NCBI GenBank assembly: GCA_026075535.2
Contig: AP026547.1
Span: forward strand, 5,952,001 to 6,016,000
DNA from: Tricholoma matsutake
Lineage: Eukaryota > Basidiomycota > Agaricomycetes > Agaricales > Tricholomataceae
Length of the DNA: 64,000 nucleotides
Direction: 5' to 3'
Both the position numbers and the translations under genes were made by a program. Positions 46,637 through 59,228 of the stretch are shown piece by piece; the stretch's first letter is position 1; every line of letters starts with the position of its first letter. The notes beneath the pieces are model-generated. The model saw only the letters and a list, made by a program, of their open reading frames with translations, was not told where the DNA came from and did not search any database.

Positions 46637-47633
46637 TCGCTTCAGGAATAATAATCCAAGACGATGAAATGAATAGCACAGTGTGCAGTGAAACTTAAAG
46701 AGATGAGAGAAAGGTGTCGGCAGAATTTGTTTGACGTGTTTGGAAACGGATGGGGAAAGAGAGATGTATATAAGGAGATCTATAACTTAGACGCACAAGC
46801 TGAGACAGTTTGATGGGGTGTTACCAAGGAGGCCTGTGGGATTGGATAGAAAGCTCTATTGACATGACTATGTATGATTCTCAATTCGTATATTCGTGAA
46901 TGTCGGTGGAGGTAGCCAATACCTTGGCAGTTCTAACTCCGGCAGGTTTGATCGGCATATTCCTGCGGACGACTCCAGTGAGTGGCGATCTCGCTTCACA
47001 AAAAGTAAAAGTGTCCCATCCTCATCGGACCATCCCTGCAAGCGACACGGCCTTCGATAGCCTCCGTTCCCATGATCTACGTGTCTTTCAGATATCTGTT
47101 CCGTTGGATAATTCCGCTCAAACTATCTCCACGTCTGTGTTCATCTTCCGACCGACGACCATACCTGTAATAAGTACAGCTGCTTCCAGCTAACAATACT
47201 TGGCCTGGCACTCACGGTATCCTTTTTACGTAACGGTCCCCTCGCAACGGGTAATCTGAAAGAATGCCTCTGTGCTTCCATGTGCGTCCCTACATCATCA
47301 TTGATGGCAAGTTATACTAGTGCTTCTCGTATCTGTGCCTTAAGATCATTAGCTGATTTCATAATCTGTCGGGGTAAGCGGCTGTTCGCAGTTCTTCAAC
47401 GAACGATGGCATGTACTTATTTTCCTATGCTTATGTACATGGACGCAGCCTGTGAAAAGGACGTTGTTGATGTACAAGTTGTGCAAATGAACCAGAAGAT
47501 GCATGATATAGCGAGAAGTAAATATAGCAGTGGGCACAAGCTTATAGAGTCTCCCCGTTTAGCCAAATAGAAGCGCACGGGAAGGTCTCCCATTCCGACG
47601 GCAGGCAGTGGATTGTTCAAAGAATGAAGAAAA
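46637..47633. other. 1-kb spacer between the two regulator genes
   Basis: It carries the promoter of copy 1 and the terminator of copy 2. A 97-codon plus-strand frame (46900-47193, MSVEVANTLAVLTPAG) has ordinary composition but no recognised motif or intron signals. I do not call it a gene. Confidence 0.45.
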
Positions 47634-49763
47634 TTAAACAAGAAGCGTATGCGATTCTATGAGCAGCTTACGCCACTCGACGGGCGGATTTGAACCTCTC
47701 CGAGTTGGATGCTGTGGCCTTGCTTCCCAGAGTTTCTTCAGAAGAGATTGAATAGAACTGCAGTTGCCTACACATTCGCCCGTTTCTTGCTCTATTAGCT
47801 CGACGATGATGTGGCGTTGGGATTCTTCTGCAAGTGCCCCACATATGAAAAAACTGAACACGGTGCTCCGCACGACTGATCGCATGATGGAGGGTTGACC
47901 CAAAGGGATCTGCTGGATGCAATGAAGAGTGTCTCTAACGCTCTCTTTGATTTCCGGAACATCTGGGTAGTCCCCTGACACGACGGAACGTAAGTAGAGG
48001 CGTGCAGATGCTCGGAATATATCCGACGCTAGGTAGCGACTGCACTCGCGTTGGTCACTGGGAAGATCGGTGTACATTGCACGTGGAGCCAAGTACGGCT
48101 CAATGGATGATGCCTTGAGTACCAGCTCAGGTACACTAAGAGAACCTGCACGAATCTGCTCCCGTTTCCAAACTGAGAGTTCCGACGTCTCTGCCAAAGC
48201 CCAGACGACATGGTTTTCGCACCCCATTGGAGACATCATGGAGTACTGAGGAGGTAATGATGCGTCGCAAATACTGCTACGATTTGGGTCAAACATAGCA
48301 CGAATTGCCTCCAAGAAGTGCGGGGATTTTTGCGTTGTCACAGAAGCGAGGACATCAAACCATATAGCAGTCTTGACCACAAACGCGTCTTTGGCAGCAC
48401 AGTGTAATAGCGCATCTGCTGGACCGTGGTACTCGGAACGCGCCAGCAGGTTACCGACATAGGTGTTAGCTACTTGGAGCCATTCCTTCCAGGATCCCTG
48501 ACCGCCATCGAAGAGAATGGACGACACCACGTGAAGTGCCGCCATCGCATCTTCAGTGATGAAGTCACTTTGATTGAGGAGCGCCCGTAGGCGCGACATA
48601 CGTTCATTTGTGTCCGGATCAGAGACCTGGAGAACAGGTGTCTCCGGTCGTCGGAATCGTTTAGCATGAACGGATGCGAGAAGCCTAACAGCATTCCTGG
48701 AGTGTTCATGTCGGGATACAGTCTCGAATATCACCTCGGAGATGTCGTAATCTGCTAGAATGTACTGTATGTCAATGACATCGCTCATGTAATGGCCTAC
48801 TAGTTCATCGACGAAATGTGGTGGCATGAACGCCGTAGGATATTTGAACATGCCATAACCAGGGTCAGGGTCTCCTACAGTAAGATCTTCATCGACGAAT
48901 TCATTGACATAGTGGTAGAGGGTAGAGAATGAGCTTGCGTTTGCGGGGGCTGCCAACAAGAAGGAATATTGAGTAATGTATTTATTACAACGTTCAGTGG
49001 TGGTACAGGGTCTTACATGCTAAGCTAGTAGAAGAATTAATAGGCATTGCGTGATAAGTTGTAAAGTCGTGGACTGATCCCTGCGATGAGCCACTGGCAT
49101 ATGGCGAGACAGATCTTAGGGTGGTTGAGATAGTTGGGAATAGTCCTGGAAGGGATGAGTACCGAAGGGATATTGGAAGTGAGGAATTCTACCAACCAGG
49201 CTGATTGTATGTCCAGCTCGAAGTAGTGTGATGTCGATGTCGATCACTGTCAGCGGACAACGAAAGGATCGGCGTTGGAGGACTCTCAGACGAGGCACTA
49301 TAAGAGTCTGAGTCTGCCGCCAGCCGCAGCGTAGGAGGTTCATGGCCACCGTTACGAGGACCTGATCCAGAGTGACCTTTAATCATGCCCTGCGCTGCGA
49401 GAAATGTCTTGATCCTGTCGCGGAGATCAACGACATTGCGACTCTCCTAGATGAGGGATAAGTTGAGCAATATGGCGCCGAGTGAACTAGAAGAAACTCA
49501 CCCTCAACCACTCAGGACGCTTTGTGCCGAATCCTAGGCATTCGACGCGGAGTCGAACACAGGTCTCGCATTGGCCTACTTCGTTGGGTCGTTCGTCACA
49601 TTTCTGCAGGACACTAGGTAATGTAGAGAAATCTAATGATCGGCACGGCACATACCTTTCTACGGATCCTGCACGTGTAACAACCTGACTTAGCGCGAAC
49701 CGCGCCTTTGGCTTTAGACGCTCCGGCCTTCCTAGAGGTGGGTGATTTAGGCGCGGCAGGCAT
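47634..49763 (-). CDS. Zn(II)2Cys6 transcription factor with fungal-specific regulatory domain (copy 2)
   Basis: Five exons (49763-49656, 49603-49502, 49446-49197, 49145-49017, 48949-47634) give 634 residues. A basic N-terminus (MPAAPKSPTSRKAGASKAKG) precedes the cluster: Cys 28, 31, 38, 48, 51, 58 (CYTCRIRRKKCDE...CETCVRLRVEC), then LGFGTKRPEWLR. The intron between the two central lysines is at the same place as in copy 1. The C-terminal part has the same family features: FVDELVGHYMSDVIDIQYILAD, EDAMAALHVVSSILFDGG, KDAFVVKTAIWFDVLASVT, and two further helical blocks. It differs in having a short exon with HDFTTYHAMP before the regulatory domain. DNA targets are unknown. Same orientation as copy 1, about 1 kb apart; an old tandem duplicate by structure. 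Confidence 0.87.
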
Positions 49764-50702
49764 GATAGTAACTTAGTCTGGACGAAAACAAGAGGCTGGC
49801 CGGGCCAGATTTGTAGATAAAAGGTAAGGGGGGCTAGAGGTACAGGTAGGGAGACATGGATGAGTTCTATATGTATGAAGAGATTGGAAAGAGGCAATTC
49901 TGGGCAGCATATGCGGATTCGCTGAATGAGAAAAACAAATGGATTAAAATACAAAGCTGTTAAGGACATCTTCGGTTCCGGGGTCCTGATCGGTGAACCC
50001 CGTTCAGCGAACCTGTGTCATGATCAGAAAGAACTCTCCACGACGCTGGGTCCAACTCAAATCGTTCATGCGGAGAAGCGGAACCCTGTCCTTTTGCTTC
50101 CGTTTCATTCTCTTTCCGATCCCTTTTCCAGGAAAATATACTGTGGCGTCGTTTGCGCCACACTTTGACCTTCTCTTGACTTTCATCAACCCCACAATTC
50201 AATATTCAGGGCCGTAATTCAGTTATAATCCTGCACCCTGGTGACCATTATACCAGATATGGTCAAGTCCCAAACTCGATTTTGTCCACCGTTAAGTTCG
50301 GAAACAGAACGATGTCAACTGATTCCATCCTGTGTTCTACTTAGCATGTTACACCTGACGGCATCATCACGCTCGGTATCCAATGAGTTGCCGTTCATCG
50401 CCCAAATAAGACAAATGGTTTCCCATCACCAACTCTCTCCGTGCTCGACGGTCAGAATGTCAACACAGGATGGAAATAGACCGGACTGTTGTTAGCAGAT
50501 AGTAAAATCCACCAAAGACCCGCTTTATTAGAATTCGATAGTCCCGCATCTCTGACCAACAAAATCCAACTGTAGCGAGCCCAGATAAGAAGAGAATAAC
50601 ACTCGAGGAATAACGGATAGGAGTAGAGCGGTATGAGAGCTGTATAAGAACTTTGTTGGGGTCCGAAGGATGCGGGGAGATCGTGAGTGTACTCTCTGCT
50701 AT
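49764..50702. other. 0.94-kb intergenic region without a gene
   Basis: This holds the promoter of regulator copy 2 and the 3' flank of the PH-domain gene. Short frames on both strands have no motif or splice support. I see no tRNA-like clover or repeat. Confidence 0.5.
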
Positions 50703-52322
50703 TTAAGACTTTTCTTGAGCGCTTTCCTCGGGGACGGTTATCCCTGAGACGCTCGGGCGACGGACTTTGTTTTTGATCCCTCCACTGCCGGCGGGTGGAA
50801 GGCCAGAAGCGGCATGACCCGCATCACCTGGCGAAGATGTTATAATCCTTGACAGCAACTCTCCAGGCACCACGCCTGCCCCAGATCGTCGGGCAATAAG
50901 CGCGCGCACAGCGCCCAACCATTTAATCTCGTCTTCTTCGGTGGGTGCGCATAGTAATAAATTCTTTTTCGTAGTGACAATTTTGAAGGTGTGCGCACCG
51001 TGTGACTCGTCCGCATCAGATGATGGGGGTATAGTGGGAGGTGAGACGACTACTGGTGATGTAATATGAGGACTATGGCGATTTGATGGAAGATCGTATT
51101 CCAGAGCATCCAATATTTGAGCAAAGGAAAATTGGCGATGGGGTTTCGTGTCCTAGAAAAATACAATGATTAAACGGCGTTGGAACTTGCAAGAAATAAC
51201 ACACCATGTGGCTGCCTGAATACACTAACTTCTCTCCGGTGAGTACGAACCACCTCTTGCGCCAATTGCGGCGTTTGGATCCACATTTCATGAGGTAGCC
51301 AGAGAGGATCACTTTACCTGAATCCTTTGGCGAAGAACCTTGAGGCTTCGAAGGAGAAGATGGCATGATCGATCGATCGCGTGATGAGGACGAGTACGTG
51401 CGTTGTGCTAAGGGCGAAGCATCTTCGGAATCAGAAGATGTAATGTTTTGTGCGTGAGCACTGTGAAAGGGGGGAGACGGAGTAATTGATGGGGGGTACG
51501 ATAATGATTGCGTTGAAGTTGGGATTGGAATGGGACTAGTGACCGAGTTTTGTGTTGAGGTTGCCATTAGGGTCTGCCTGGCTTCATCGATCGCGTGTAC
51601 CCATTCTTGCATCTCACCATGGGTCTTGGCCTGGAGATAATATGTTCTGATAGGGGATATCAGCCCGAATGTGTTCTCATGCCTTTTGAGCGCTACTGGT
51701 GTACAAGAATGCACATCCGACAGCTCAAGCAGTCGGAGGAGTTGATATTCAGCTGCACTCTTGTAATAAGCTAGATGTGCTGGCCGCAATACGAACCATC
51801 GTTTCTTCCATGTCTACGTGCAGAAAAGTAAGGAAATCTGGGGAATGAATGGTAGAAGAATGTGGCACCTTTCTTCGTTCACCCTTTTTCCAAAGATACC
51901 CTGATTTGATGACACTTTCGTCTACCGAATCGCGTGGCCTTCCCTTGATATCAGCCGACTTCCAACCACCCTCTTCTTCTTCTTCTTCCGAGTCCTCGCC
52001 GCTAGCAGAGCCTCGCTCTGCGATCGACGATAACGGTGGCATCGGAGAGGTCCCGGAATGTAGGCTGCCACTCACACCTTGGGAATGGATGTGTCCTGAA
52101 GAACTGACGAGGTCTGGGACGAGAACGGAGTCCGAGTCCGATTCAGTCCCAGAGACCGTGAAGACATTCGAAGGCTATTTCGTACCAGACGACAAGTCAG
52201 ATGGGAAAGACAAGATTGAATAAAATTGTGAGGAGATTGACCTTTACGCTTCTCGCGGCCGAGTGAACGGAAAGTTTGCGGTGTATTTCTTGAGGAGAAG
52301 GGGGCGCTGCAGACGGCGACAT
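50703..52322 (-). CDS. Protein with two pleckstrin-homology domains
   Basis: Exons 52322-52248, 52174-51869, 51813-51205 and 51152-50703 give 479 residues. The first exon (MSPSAAPPSPQEIHRKLSVH) is short and easily missed; it joins an open frame that ends upstream at the TAG of an intron acceptor. An acidic run (SEEEEEEGGW) leads to PH1 (about 113-212: SGYLWKKGERRK, TWKKRWFVLRPAHLAYYKS...EMQEWVHAIDEAR). A Ser/Pro-rich linker leads to PH2 (about 295-425: LSGYLMKCGSKRRNWRKRWFVLTGEKLVYSGS...DEIKWLGAVRALI). Both have the Lys/Arg-rich beta1-beta2 loop (K-x-n-K-R-W) that often binds phosphoinositides. The double-PH layout recalls tandem-PH adaptors such as TAPP, but orthology is not claimed. Probable role: membrane recruitment. 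Confidence 0.82.
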
Positions 52323-52680
52323 TATCACAGTAGTGTTCAGCTGAAAGTACTGACGTCGACGAGAACAGTCCCAAAGAGTCCCAAAGTAGCAAACAATTTG
52401 GAGCGAGTGGAGTACACAGCACGTGTTGGACCTAATTATACCAGCCTCCTTCATATCCTCAATTCGATGTCATGATAGACTTAGTCGTTTCTTTGCGCCT
52501 TCCTCATCATAGATTTCCAGCTGTAATAAGAACATCACTGTGCTACAACTTTTGTCTAATGTTGGCCAACAGAAATTCAAGTTCCGTCTGTGTTATCTAA
52601 TCAGTGCAGCATTAGGGTTACGGAACGATAGTCGATCCTACTCAGAGTTGCCCCGCCAATAATCTCAGCTGTTATCCACC
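52323..52680. promoter_or_regulatory. 358-bp divergent promoter, PH protein / ACBP
   Basis: The PH-domain gene (minus) and ACBP (plus) start head to head across this gap. A CACGTG lies near 52421-52426. No coding signal is seen. Shared control is inferred. Confidence 0.45.
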
Positions 52681-53203
52681 ATGAGCGAAGCACAGTTCGA
52701 CAAAGCCGTTGCAATCGTCCAGGATCTTCCTAAGGAAGGGCCTATCCAGCCTTCCACTGATGAGAAACTCATTGTAAGGTTCAACTTTTCCGCTTATGCC
52801 ATCCATTAATGTCCGGGCATAGTTTTACAAGTATTACAAGCAGGGTCTGTCTTATTATGGCCCGGGCTATGGATGTGGCTGACAGGCAATGCAGCCACGA
52901 TTGGGGATGTGAACACCCCTCGACCTGGCCTTCTTGACTTCACTGGAAAAGCTAAATGGTGACTTCGATCTATTGGTCGTAGGTCGCAGCTTACGCAGAT
53001 CGCCGTTTAGGGATGCGTGGAAAGACGCAGAAGGCCTGCCAGCTAAAGATGCACGCGAGAAATACACTCAGGAATTAATCAAGGTGAGTTACGAGATCCT
53101 GTACATTTTTCTCTTCTTAAGAGTATATGCGCCCAAGGTACTCAAGCGTGTTGATGATGAACAATCCAAGAAGTATATTGCCGAAATCGAGGCTGCTGCT
53201 TAG
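52681..53203 (+). CDS. ACB1: Acyl-CoA-binding protein
   Basis: Five exons (52681-52773, 52823-52844, 52895-52958, 53011-53083, 53138-53203) give 105 residues: [20 protein letters not shown], then [57 protein letters not shown] and a short Glu/Ala tail. The Y-x-x-Y-K-Q-A, K-x-K-W-x-A-W and YIA/Y-I positions that line the acyl-CoA pocket are present. It binds medium to long acyl-CoA in the cytosol and buffers it between FAS, elongation and lipid assembly. Exon 2 is only 22 nt, and the last acceptor is AAG. The length is normal for small ACBPs with an extended C-terminus. Confidence 0.93.
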
Positions 53204-55425
53204 ACGGAGGAGCTTGTCAGAATGAGACGTATTACAGAGGCAGACGTTGTACTGTGGTACAATTGAACATTATCTGCTTTGAGATGTGGGGCTATTCCCA
53301 GGTGACGCGTCATCGATTCATCCACGGCCAATTGTATGAGCGGCTAGGAGGTAACGCCCATAATCAGGTGACGGCTGTGTCGTCCCCTCGGTCACCCCTT
53401 ATGTTTATTGGACAATAACCCGAGGATCTGTCTGCGAAGGTCGGGAGAATTTACGTGTCGTAATGCTACGGTATGCTTCTTGTTGGCGGTGCGTTGGTCT
53501 AACCTGTCTTAGAATGTCTCCTAATATGTAACTACAAGGATCCAAGGACCAAGGTATAGTCAGGCAATGCTTCAGATCTGTTTCAGACAGACTTCCTGAT
53601 GAAAGTTTATCGGTTGAGATCGTATCCTTGGTCTCTTCCCATTTTTTAAGCCAAGATTTGCCCTCTTTCACGTTCCTAGGATCTAATACTCACCCCAGAA
53701 CGTGCTGATGGTCAGTCAGTCACTCCGCAGTATAATGTTCGATGGGCATAAGATGATAGTGCGAAGGTGTTTTTCAGTAAGCGCCGATGCTCTCGGCGTC
53801 AAGGTTATAACATGGTATGTAAAACGAGAAGCACTTTCGCAATTAGAAGCATCGCGAACCAATCACGAACTATCATAGCTAGGTCAAGCAAACAATTGCA
53901 GGGAAGTAGGTGTATTCATCGCTGAGTGGAGAGGGCACACTGGATCTATATAGTGATATCTCGTTCTCCTTTGCGGGTAAGCTTAATTCTTCCAAAGGTT
54001 ATGTACCTGAAACTTAGCAAGTATCAACCCCATTAATTGTTCTTAGATGTCTTATCGCTGAAATGAATTCTTATGTATTTGGCTCGTGACATATCGTCTC
54101 CGCTCGGACCTCGGATTCCATCAGGATTCAATATATGGCGTCTGGACTCTGCTTTTCTTGGGAACTACCCCCAAAAGGATAGCTTTCGCGGGCCGGATAG
54201 TACGGCACAGCCAGCCTGTAGGCTTGCACACACAGATCGTAAGTCAACAGTGGTTCTGGGAGCGTGCTCTCTGGCCCTCTCGTAGCAACGACTCATTACT
54301 AATGCATATTATTTTGATCGTCTGTTCATCTACTTGATGTCAATCGGGATATGTCAGGTCGTGCTTGTTGACGCTGTGGACACCCTTCAATGTATCAGGC
54401 ACTTTCTGTTCAATACACAACAGAGCACAGATTCAGATGTTGCTTGTCCGACGGCACCGTATTACGAACACTCGTTCGCACCAACCGCGCGAAAAGTTTG
54501 TTTGACGCATACCGCAAGTTTCTTTTTCATTGATAAGAGTGATATTTGTGATATGAGGTATTCTATCCTTGTTTAAACCGCAGTTACAGTTCTGACCGAG
54601 GCAGATAGTTTCACGGGTAGCGTATGTAGGAGCATCATTAAAGGGTTAAACGCTATGTAACAACCCCGTACAGTAGGACAACCCAAAATTCTTTAGAACC
54701 CCGAATGTCGACCCTTGCATCGTCTTCCATGAGGGTTGAAAGGTGTGAAGGGTTGAATTAAGATTAAGGTTCAGTCTGGTCATCACCTGTTGCATACTGC
54801 TGTAGATGTGCGCATGGCGGGATGCTGTGGAACTGGTCAGAGCTATAGCCTCGAGCCCATGTTACATAGAAGCTCGTCATAAAAAGTACATTCCACATGC
54901 GACATGACATGCCGTTATATCAAACAAGGAAGCCAGAACTGTGTACGTATGTGGGTCAACGCAACGCTACAGGAATGGAATTGCACATTCGCGAAAAGGT
55001 TAGACGGATCCAACCAGGCGGTAAGTGTGAATTGTGAATACCGTGGATGTGTCATAATGATAAAGGGTGTAACACAAGAGTTCTAATTAGAATGTCAGTG
55101 AGAAGTAGGAATTGTGATGGCCGGTTGACGAAGAATAGGAACAGCAGAAGACGGAAAAAAGGACAACGTATTACATATCTACTCTCTCACATATGGCTAG
55201 TCACTACAACAGAGACAATCGGGATCAGAAAAACAAGAGTTGTGAGGGCGCAGAGGAAGGTGCAATATCAAATATCTGCATGCTAGAAGCCTCCGGACGA
55301 TGGTTCTACTGATTGACAAATATAATGCCTTGTGTAGAATTCCTAACTTCAGGATTATGGATCATCAAAGGGGGTGCGTTGTCCCGGACTTTCGTTTGGA
55401 AAGAATCACAGGAAAGCCAATGCCA
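53204..55425. other. 2.2-kb gene-poor region
   Basis: It lies between convergent ACBP and kelch genes. Frames up to ~88 codons occur on both strands but none has a motif, a credible splice pattern or homologue-like composition. No tandem or inverted repeat stands out. It is the longest gene-free stretch in the window. Confidence 0.5.
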
Positions 55426-58400
55426 CTAATCCCCGGACGGCGTTGCTCTCCCATCCGGATTTGCAATGAAGAGACTAGGTCTCTGGACTAGCCCGTAATG
55501 GACTGCCACACTCGCACCCTTCTTTCCAAGTCTCTCTTCATGCTGTCTTGTATTTGTTGGGCTCGGAACCTCCTGGTCAAGGGACATTTTTCGTTCATAT
55601 TCCCTGATCCGAGATGCTACTGCGCCTGTACCCACGCGGGGTGAGTGGTTGCTCTCTAGAGACGTCGCTGAGGATTCAGGCGACGACGATGAGAAAGAAG
55701 GGGGGATTTTAGACCTGATGAAGGATTGTGGCTGTGAATGCTGAGAACTTGGACCAACTGATTCAGTGTATGACATATCAACCGGAGAAGGCACGACGTC
55801 CTCATGCTCAGCAGTGGTAATGCCTTTAACTTCACCCAGAAGATTAAAGCGGACATCCACGGTCAGGCTGTAGGCCGAACTTGTAGTACTGTGAGTCCTT
55901 CCGTTAGTGGATGCCGTTCTGAACCTCTGAACGACATCCACTGCCCCCGCCATTTTTTCAATCATCTCAGTATCCGCGGTCCCTAAAGACGTCGATGACT
56001 TGTTATGAGCGCCATACTCGCCAGAAGGTTTCGTCGACGAAGAATGTCCGCGGTTCGCTGATTCAGACGGCAGCCGAGAGTGTTGCTCCTCATAGTCAGG
56101 AGATATCAAGTGCGTACTCTCCTCAATGGCATTGAGCTGCGGCCGCGGATTCGGATCTCTGATATCAAGCATCCCAGAAGAACGTTTAGATGCGTCGCTC
56201 ACTCTTCGATCAAGGAAACTGGTACGTGAGAACCGCGCCCACCAACTGTCACTGCGTCGCATGGCCTGGGACGTGGTGGTGGGGCTGGACCCAATGATGG
56301 ACGACGGTGGCTGGCCAGGGAAACGTGAATATCCTACGGAGGCGGAGGACGTCTGGTTAGAAGAGGAGCTCTGAAGCGAGCTGTTAGGCGAGACGGAGGG
56401 CGAAAGGGAAGAGGCTGAATTTGTGGGGGGGTCCTGCGTGAGCAGTAGCGTGTTCTGAGATGGGTGTTTAGATGATGCGCTGAGGCATAACCAGACAGGA
56501 GAGTTTTAGAACACCCGAATTATCGCAAGGCGCGTGCTTACCTTCGAGAAGGGACGCCTTCGTCCTGAACATGCTCATGCACTTGTACATAATCTCTTGA
56601 GCTCGAAGAACTCGTCTGCCTCAGTCCTTGCGATTTCTCATCTGCGGCAACCGCCAACGCGACTTGACCACTTTCCTTGGCACGCACTAAGGCAAGCTCG
56701 TCAGAGAACGGGTCAGACTTCTCCCTAAACACCGTTCCTTCCCCCAAAGTACTAGTAGCACTCGGCTCACGGCTCCGGATCCGTGCACCAAGAATATTCC
56801 TCAACGACCAAGCGCTCCCGTCACTTCCATCTCGTCTCCTTGCATCGTACCATTCTCCGAACTCCCTCGTATCCTCATCCGCTAACATATCTCTCCTTTC
56901 AGGGATATGACGAACAGTTCTCCCACCAGTCGCAGCGCTTAGAATGCTAGCGAGGCCTATGGTATCAAACACTCTGAATCCCCACCCATGCTGATTATTG
57001 TAGGAAATCGGATCATTGGAGAACCTAACCGCAGGTATTCCCTCCGCCGAATCAGCGCTGTCATCACCATCATTAAGCGCCACGAAGCGCCTCTCGCTCC
57101 GGGTTCGGCGTTGTCTTCGCCTCACATAATACACCAGCACCAGGGCAGCAACACCGATAAATCCAAACACCGCCCCGACAGCGATTGCAATCGTTTTCGT
57201 GCTATGATTACTTGTGTTAGTCCCACGACCTGGGGCAGGATCCGTAGTAGTTGTCGGGTGCCCTCCCTGCGTGCTCGCTACATGGTCCGATGTTGGCGAT
57301 GGACTGGGAAGTGTTTGAGACTGCGTAAAAGAAGGCGAGGGAGGGGAGAAAGTTGACGTGAAGGATCTCTTGGCAACGTCAAAGATTTGCAAAGCCGTAG
57401 GCGCTGCGGTGTTGGCACCATAACCTTCATTTATATTAGTCACAGATGACACGATACAGTAAAGTAAAGGACAAACCAAAACCGAAGATAACCTGGCTTC
57501 CAGATGAAACAGCAAAGTGCTCACGACGAGCGCCAAGCTGCGACAGGGCTTCTACATGCGTCCAGACCATTGGATTTTGAGATGTGTCAAGAATCCAACC
57601 ATCGGCAAAATTGTTCTGAAGAACAGCATCGCTACCGCCGTGGATCAATATCTTTCCATCAGAGAGAAGAGCTGCTGCAAAGGCTCTACGAGGCGCGGGT
57701 AAAGATGAATTCAGAGTGCTGAGAGTGGACCACGATAAGTTAGATCGACTAGTATCCATGATAAATATTGTTGAAAATGGCAAAAGTGTGCCCCGAGATT
57801 GGGAATATCCACCAAACACGAGCAGGCGGCCATCGGGGAGGATGATTGATGCATGTCCATAGACACCAGGAGGACCGTTATCTGCCGGAAGTAAGGTGAA
57901 GGACGGTCCAACGCTATCGAAAATATAATTATCTGAGTAAACATTGTTGGAACCATCTGCCTTTTCCCCTCCAATGATATATACGAGACCTGAGGGGGCA
58001 GTCACAGCGGAATGGTGCATTCGCCGCAGAGGTTGTCCAGCCCAAGAGGCTGCCTCTGGTACCCATTCAGGATCAGGCAGGTTATTAATATTGAGCAGGG
58101 AGGCCGAATCAGACCGATCAACGAGAACAGTGGGCGAATTGGGGCCTGGTTGGCCACCGAAGAGAAGAACTCCAGATGAACTGAACGCTGAAAGCGTATG
58201 CCACGCTACAGCCGGTCCATTGGAGCTGGAGCTGTTTAAGAGTTGCCACGAGGGAGATGAGACGTCGAAGGAAGAAGATAAGGATAAGCAGAGAAGATCG
58301 GTGTTGGTTGGTGCAGATGAGTATGAATATGAGTTGTATTGGTCTGTCTTTCCACCGTGGACAAAGAGGGTATCATTTATCATGACAGTGGCTTGACCCC

Positions 58401-58530
58401 ATCTGGACTACAAATCAGCGGAAACGCGGGAGAAATGAAGACCGAGAGCGGACCTTGGGAGAGGATTGTAAGCAGCTACAGGGTCAGAAAGCAGGTATGC
58501 AAAGCAGAGAGTATACAGCAAGCGGTTCAT
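55426..58530 (-). CDS. Membrane-anchored kelch-repeat protein
   Basis: Exons 58530-58454, 58402-57477, 57424-56542 and 56479-55426 give 979 residues. A signal peptide (MNRLLYTLCFAYLLSDPVAA, ~1-20) precedes YNPLPRWGQATVMINDTLFV HGG. A kelch beta-propeller fills ~30-335, with GG-doublet blades (VLLFGGQPG, VYIIGGEKAD, LLVFGGYSQ, ILIHGGSD, VIFGFGYG). A Ser/Thr/Pro stalk, likely glycosylated, leads to one transmembrane helix (about 411-435, IAIAVGAVFGFIGVAALVLVYY) with a basic stop (VRRRQRRTR). The cytoplasmic tail of ~540 residues is Ser-rich and largely disordered. This architecture (secreted kelch, single helix, long tail) is common in basidiomycetes; it may be a cell-surface or polarity factor, but the function is not known. 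The short first exon decides the start: it supplies the signal peptide. Confidence 0.87.
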
Positions 58531-58686
58531 TTCAAAAACAACAGACAGTTGTGTTTATATAGAGTGTAGTACGATGCAAGGTACATGGAAGTTCGTTATA
58601 GGATCGTATAGAGTCGTCAGGGATAGAATAAAGGATAGACGTCGATAGACTGTCTTGACTGGCAGCGTGCGCTAAAAATGGCATGT

Positions 58687-59228
58687 TCATAACACAGCCA
58701 CCCAGGCACAGCTTTCGATCGAGAAAAGCGTTCCGACCTGAAACCTCTGGCAAGCGTATCGATAAGAGGCAACGTTGCTTTGTGCGTCCAGAGTTATGTG
58801 CCATCCACATCCTGTATCGCACCGATAGCCCTCGCCCCGTGGCCCAAAGATGTTGGTTCTACGACACTTAGGCTTGATGCGCATGCTATCATCGCACTTA
58901 TCGCACTTATCTTGACATAATATTCCTTCGTGTTTTGGGGCTCCTTCACGTCCGCGAAGGCTCTCAGAGCGCTGCATAAGACGTCCTTCCCTTACGATCA
59001 CGTCAAGTCCCACTGGACATGCAAGAATGTTCCAGTGGTACGTACCATGGCTTGTGGAGCAGCTACCAGTAATCGGTAACTATCTTGTGTTTCGAAGTTC
59101 GCGATGTTCGACGTGCAGCTGTCGGATAGAGCTTCAACGTGCAGGACAATCTCCGCACATCTCCACTGGACTTTTTGCGTGATAATTTCAGTCACCCAGG
59201 ACGAATCCTTATATGCATATTTTTCCAC
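58687..59228 (-). CDS. Possible small cysteine-rich protein, gene model incomplete
   Basis: Two minus-strand blocks look coding. The upper one (59228 to about 59050) reads GLEK-like KYAYKDSSWVTEIITQK...VEALSDSCTSN and may be preceded by an intron ending CTTAG. The lower one (about 59015-58687) reads LDVIVREGRLMQR, then CQDKCDKCDDSMRIKPKC and GEGYRCDTGCGWHITLDAQS, and ends before a stop at 58687. The Cys spacing suggests a secreted or metal-binding domain. I could not join the blocks with an intron of normal length; the best in-frame fit is only 33 nt. No signal peptide was found. It may be a real small gene or a decaying one. Confidence 0.35.

Noticed and set aside
46900..47193. 97-codon plus-strand frame between the two regulators
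   Set aside because: No motif, no splice support, and it lies in the expected promoter/terminator space.
53405..55086. Several 60-88 codon frames in the 2.2-kb gap
   Set aside because: No conserved motif and no consistent intron chain; treated as non-coding.
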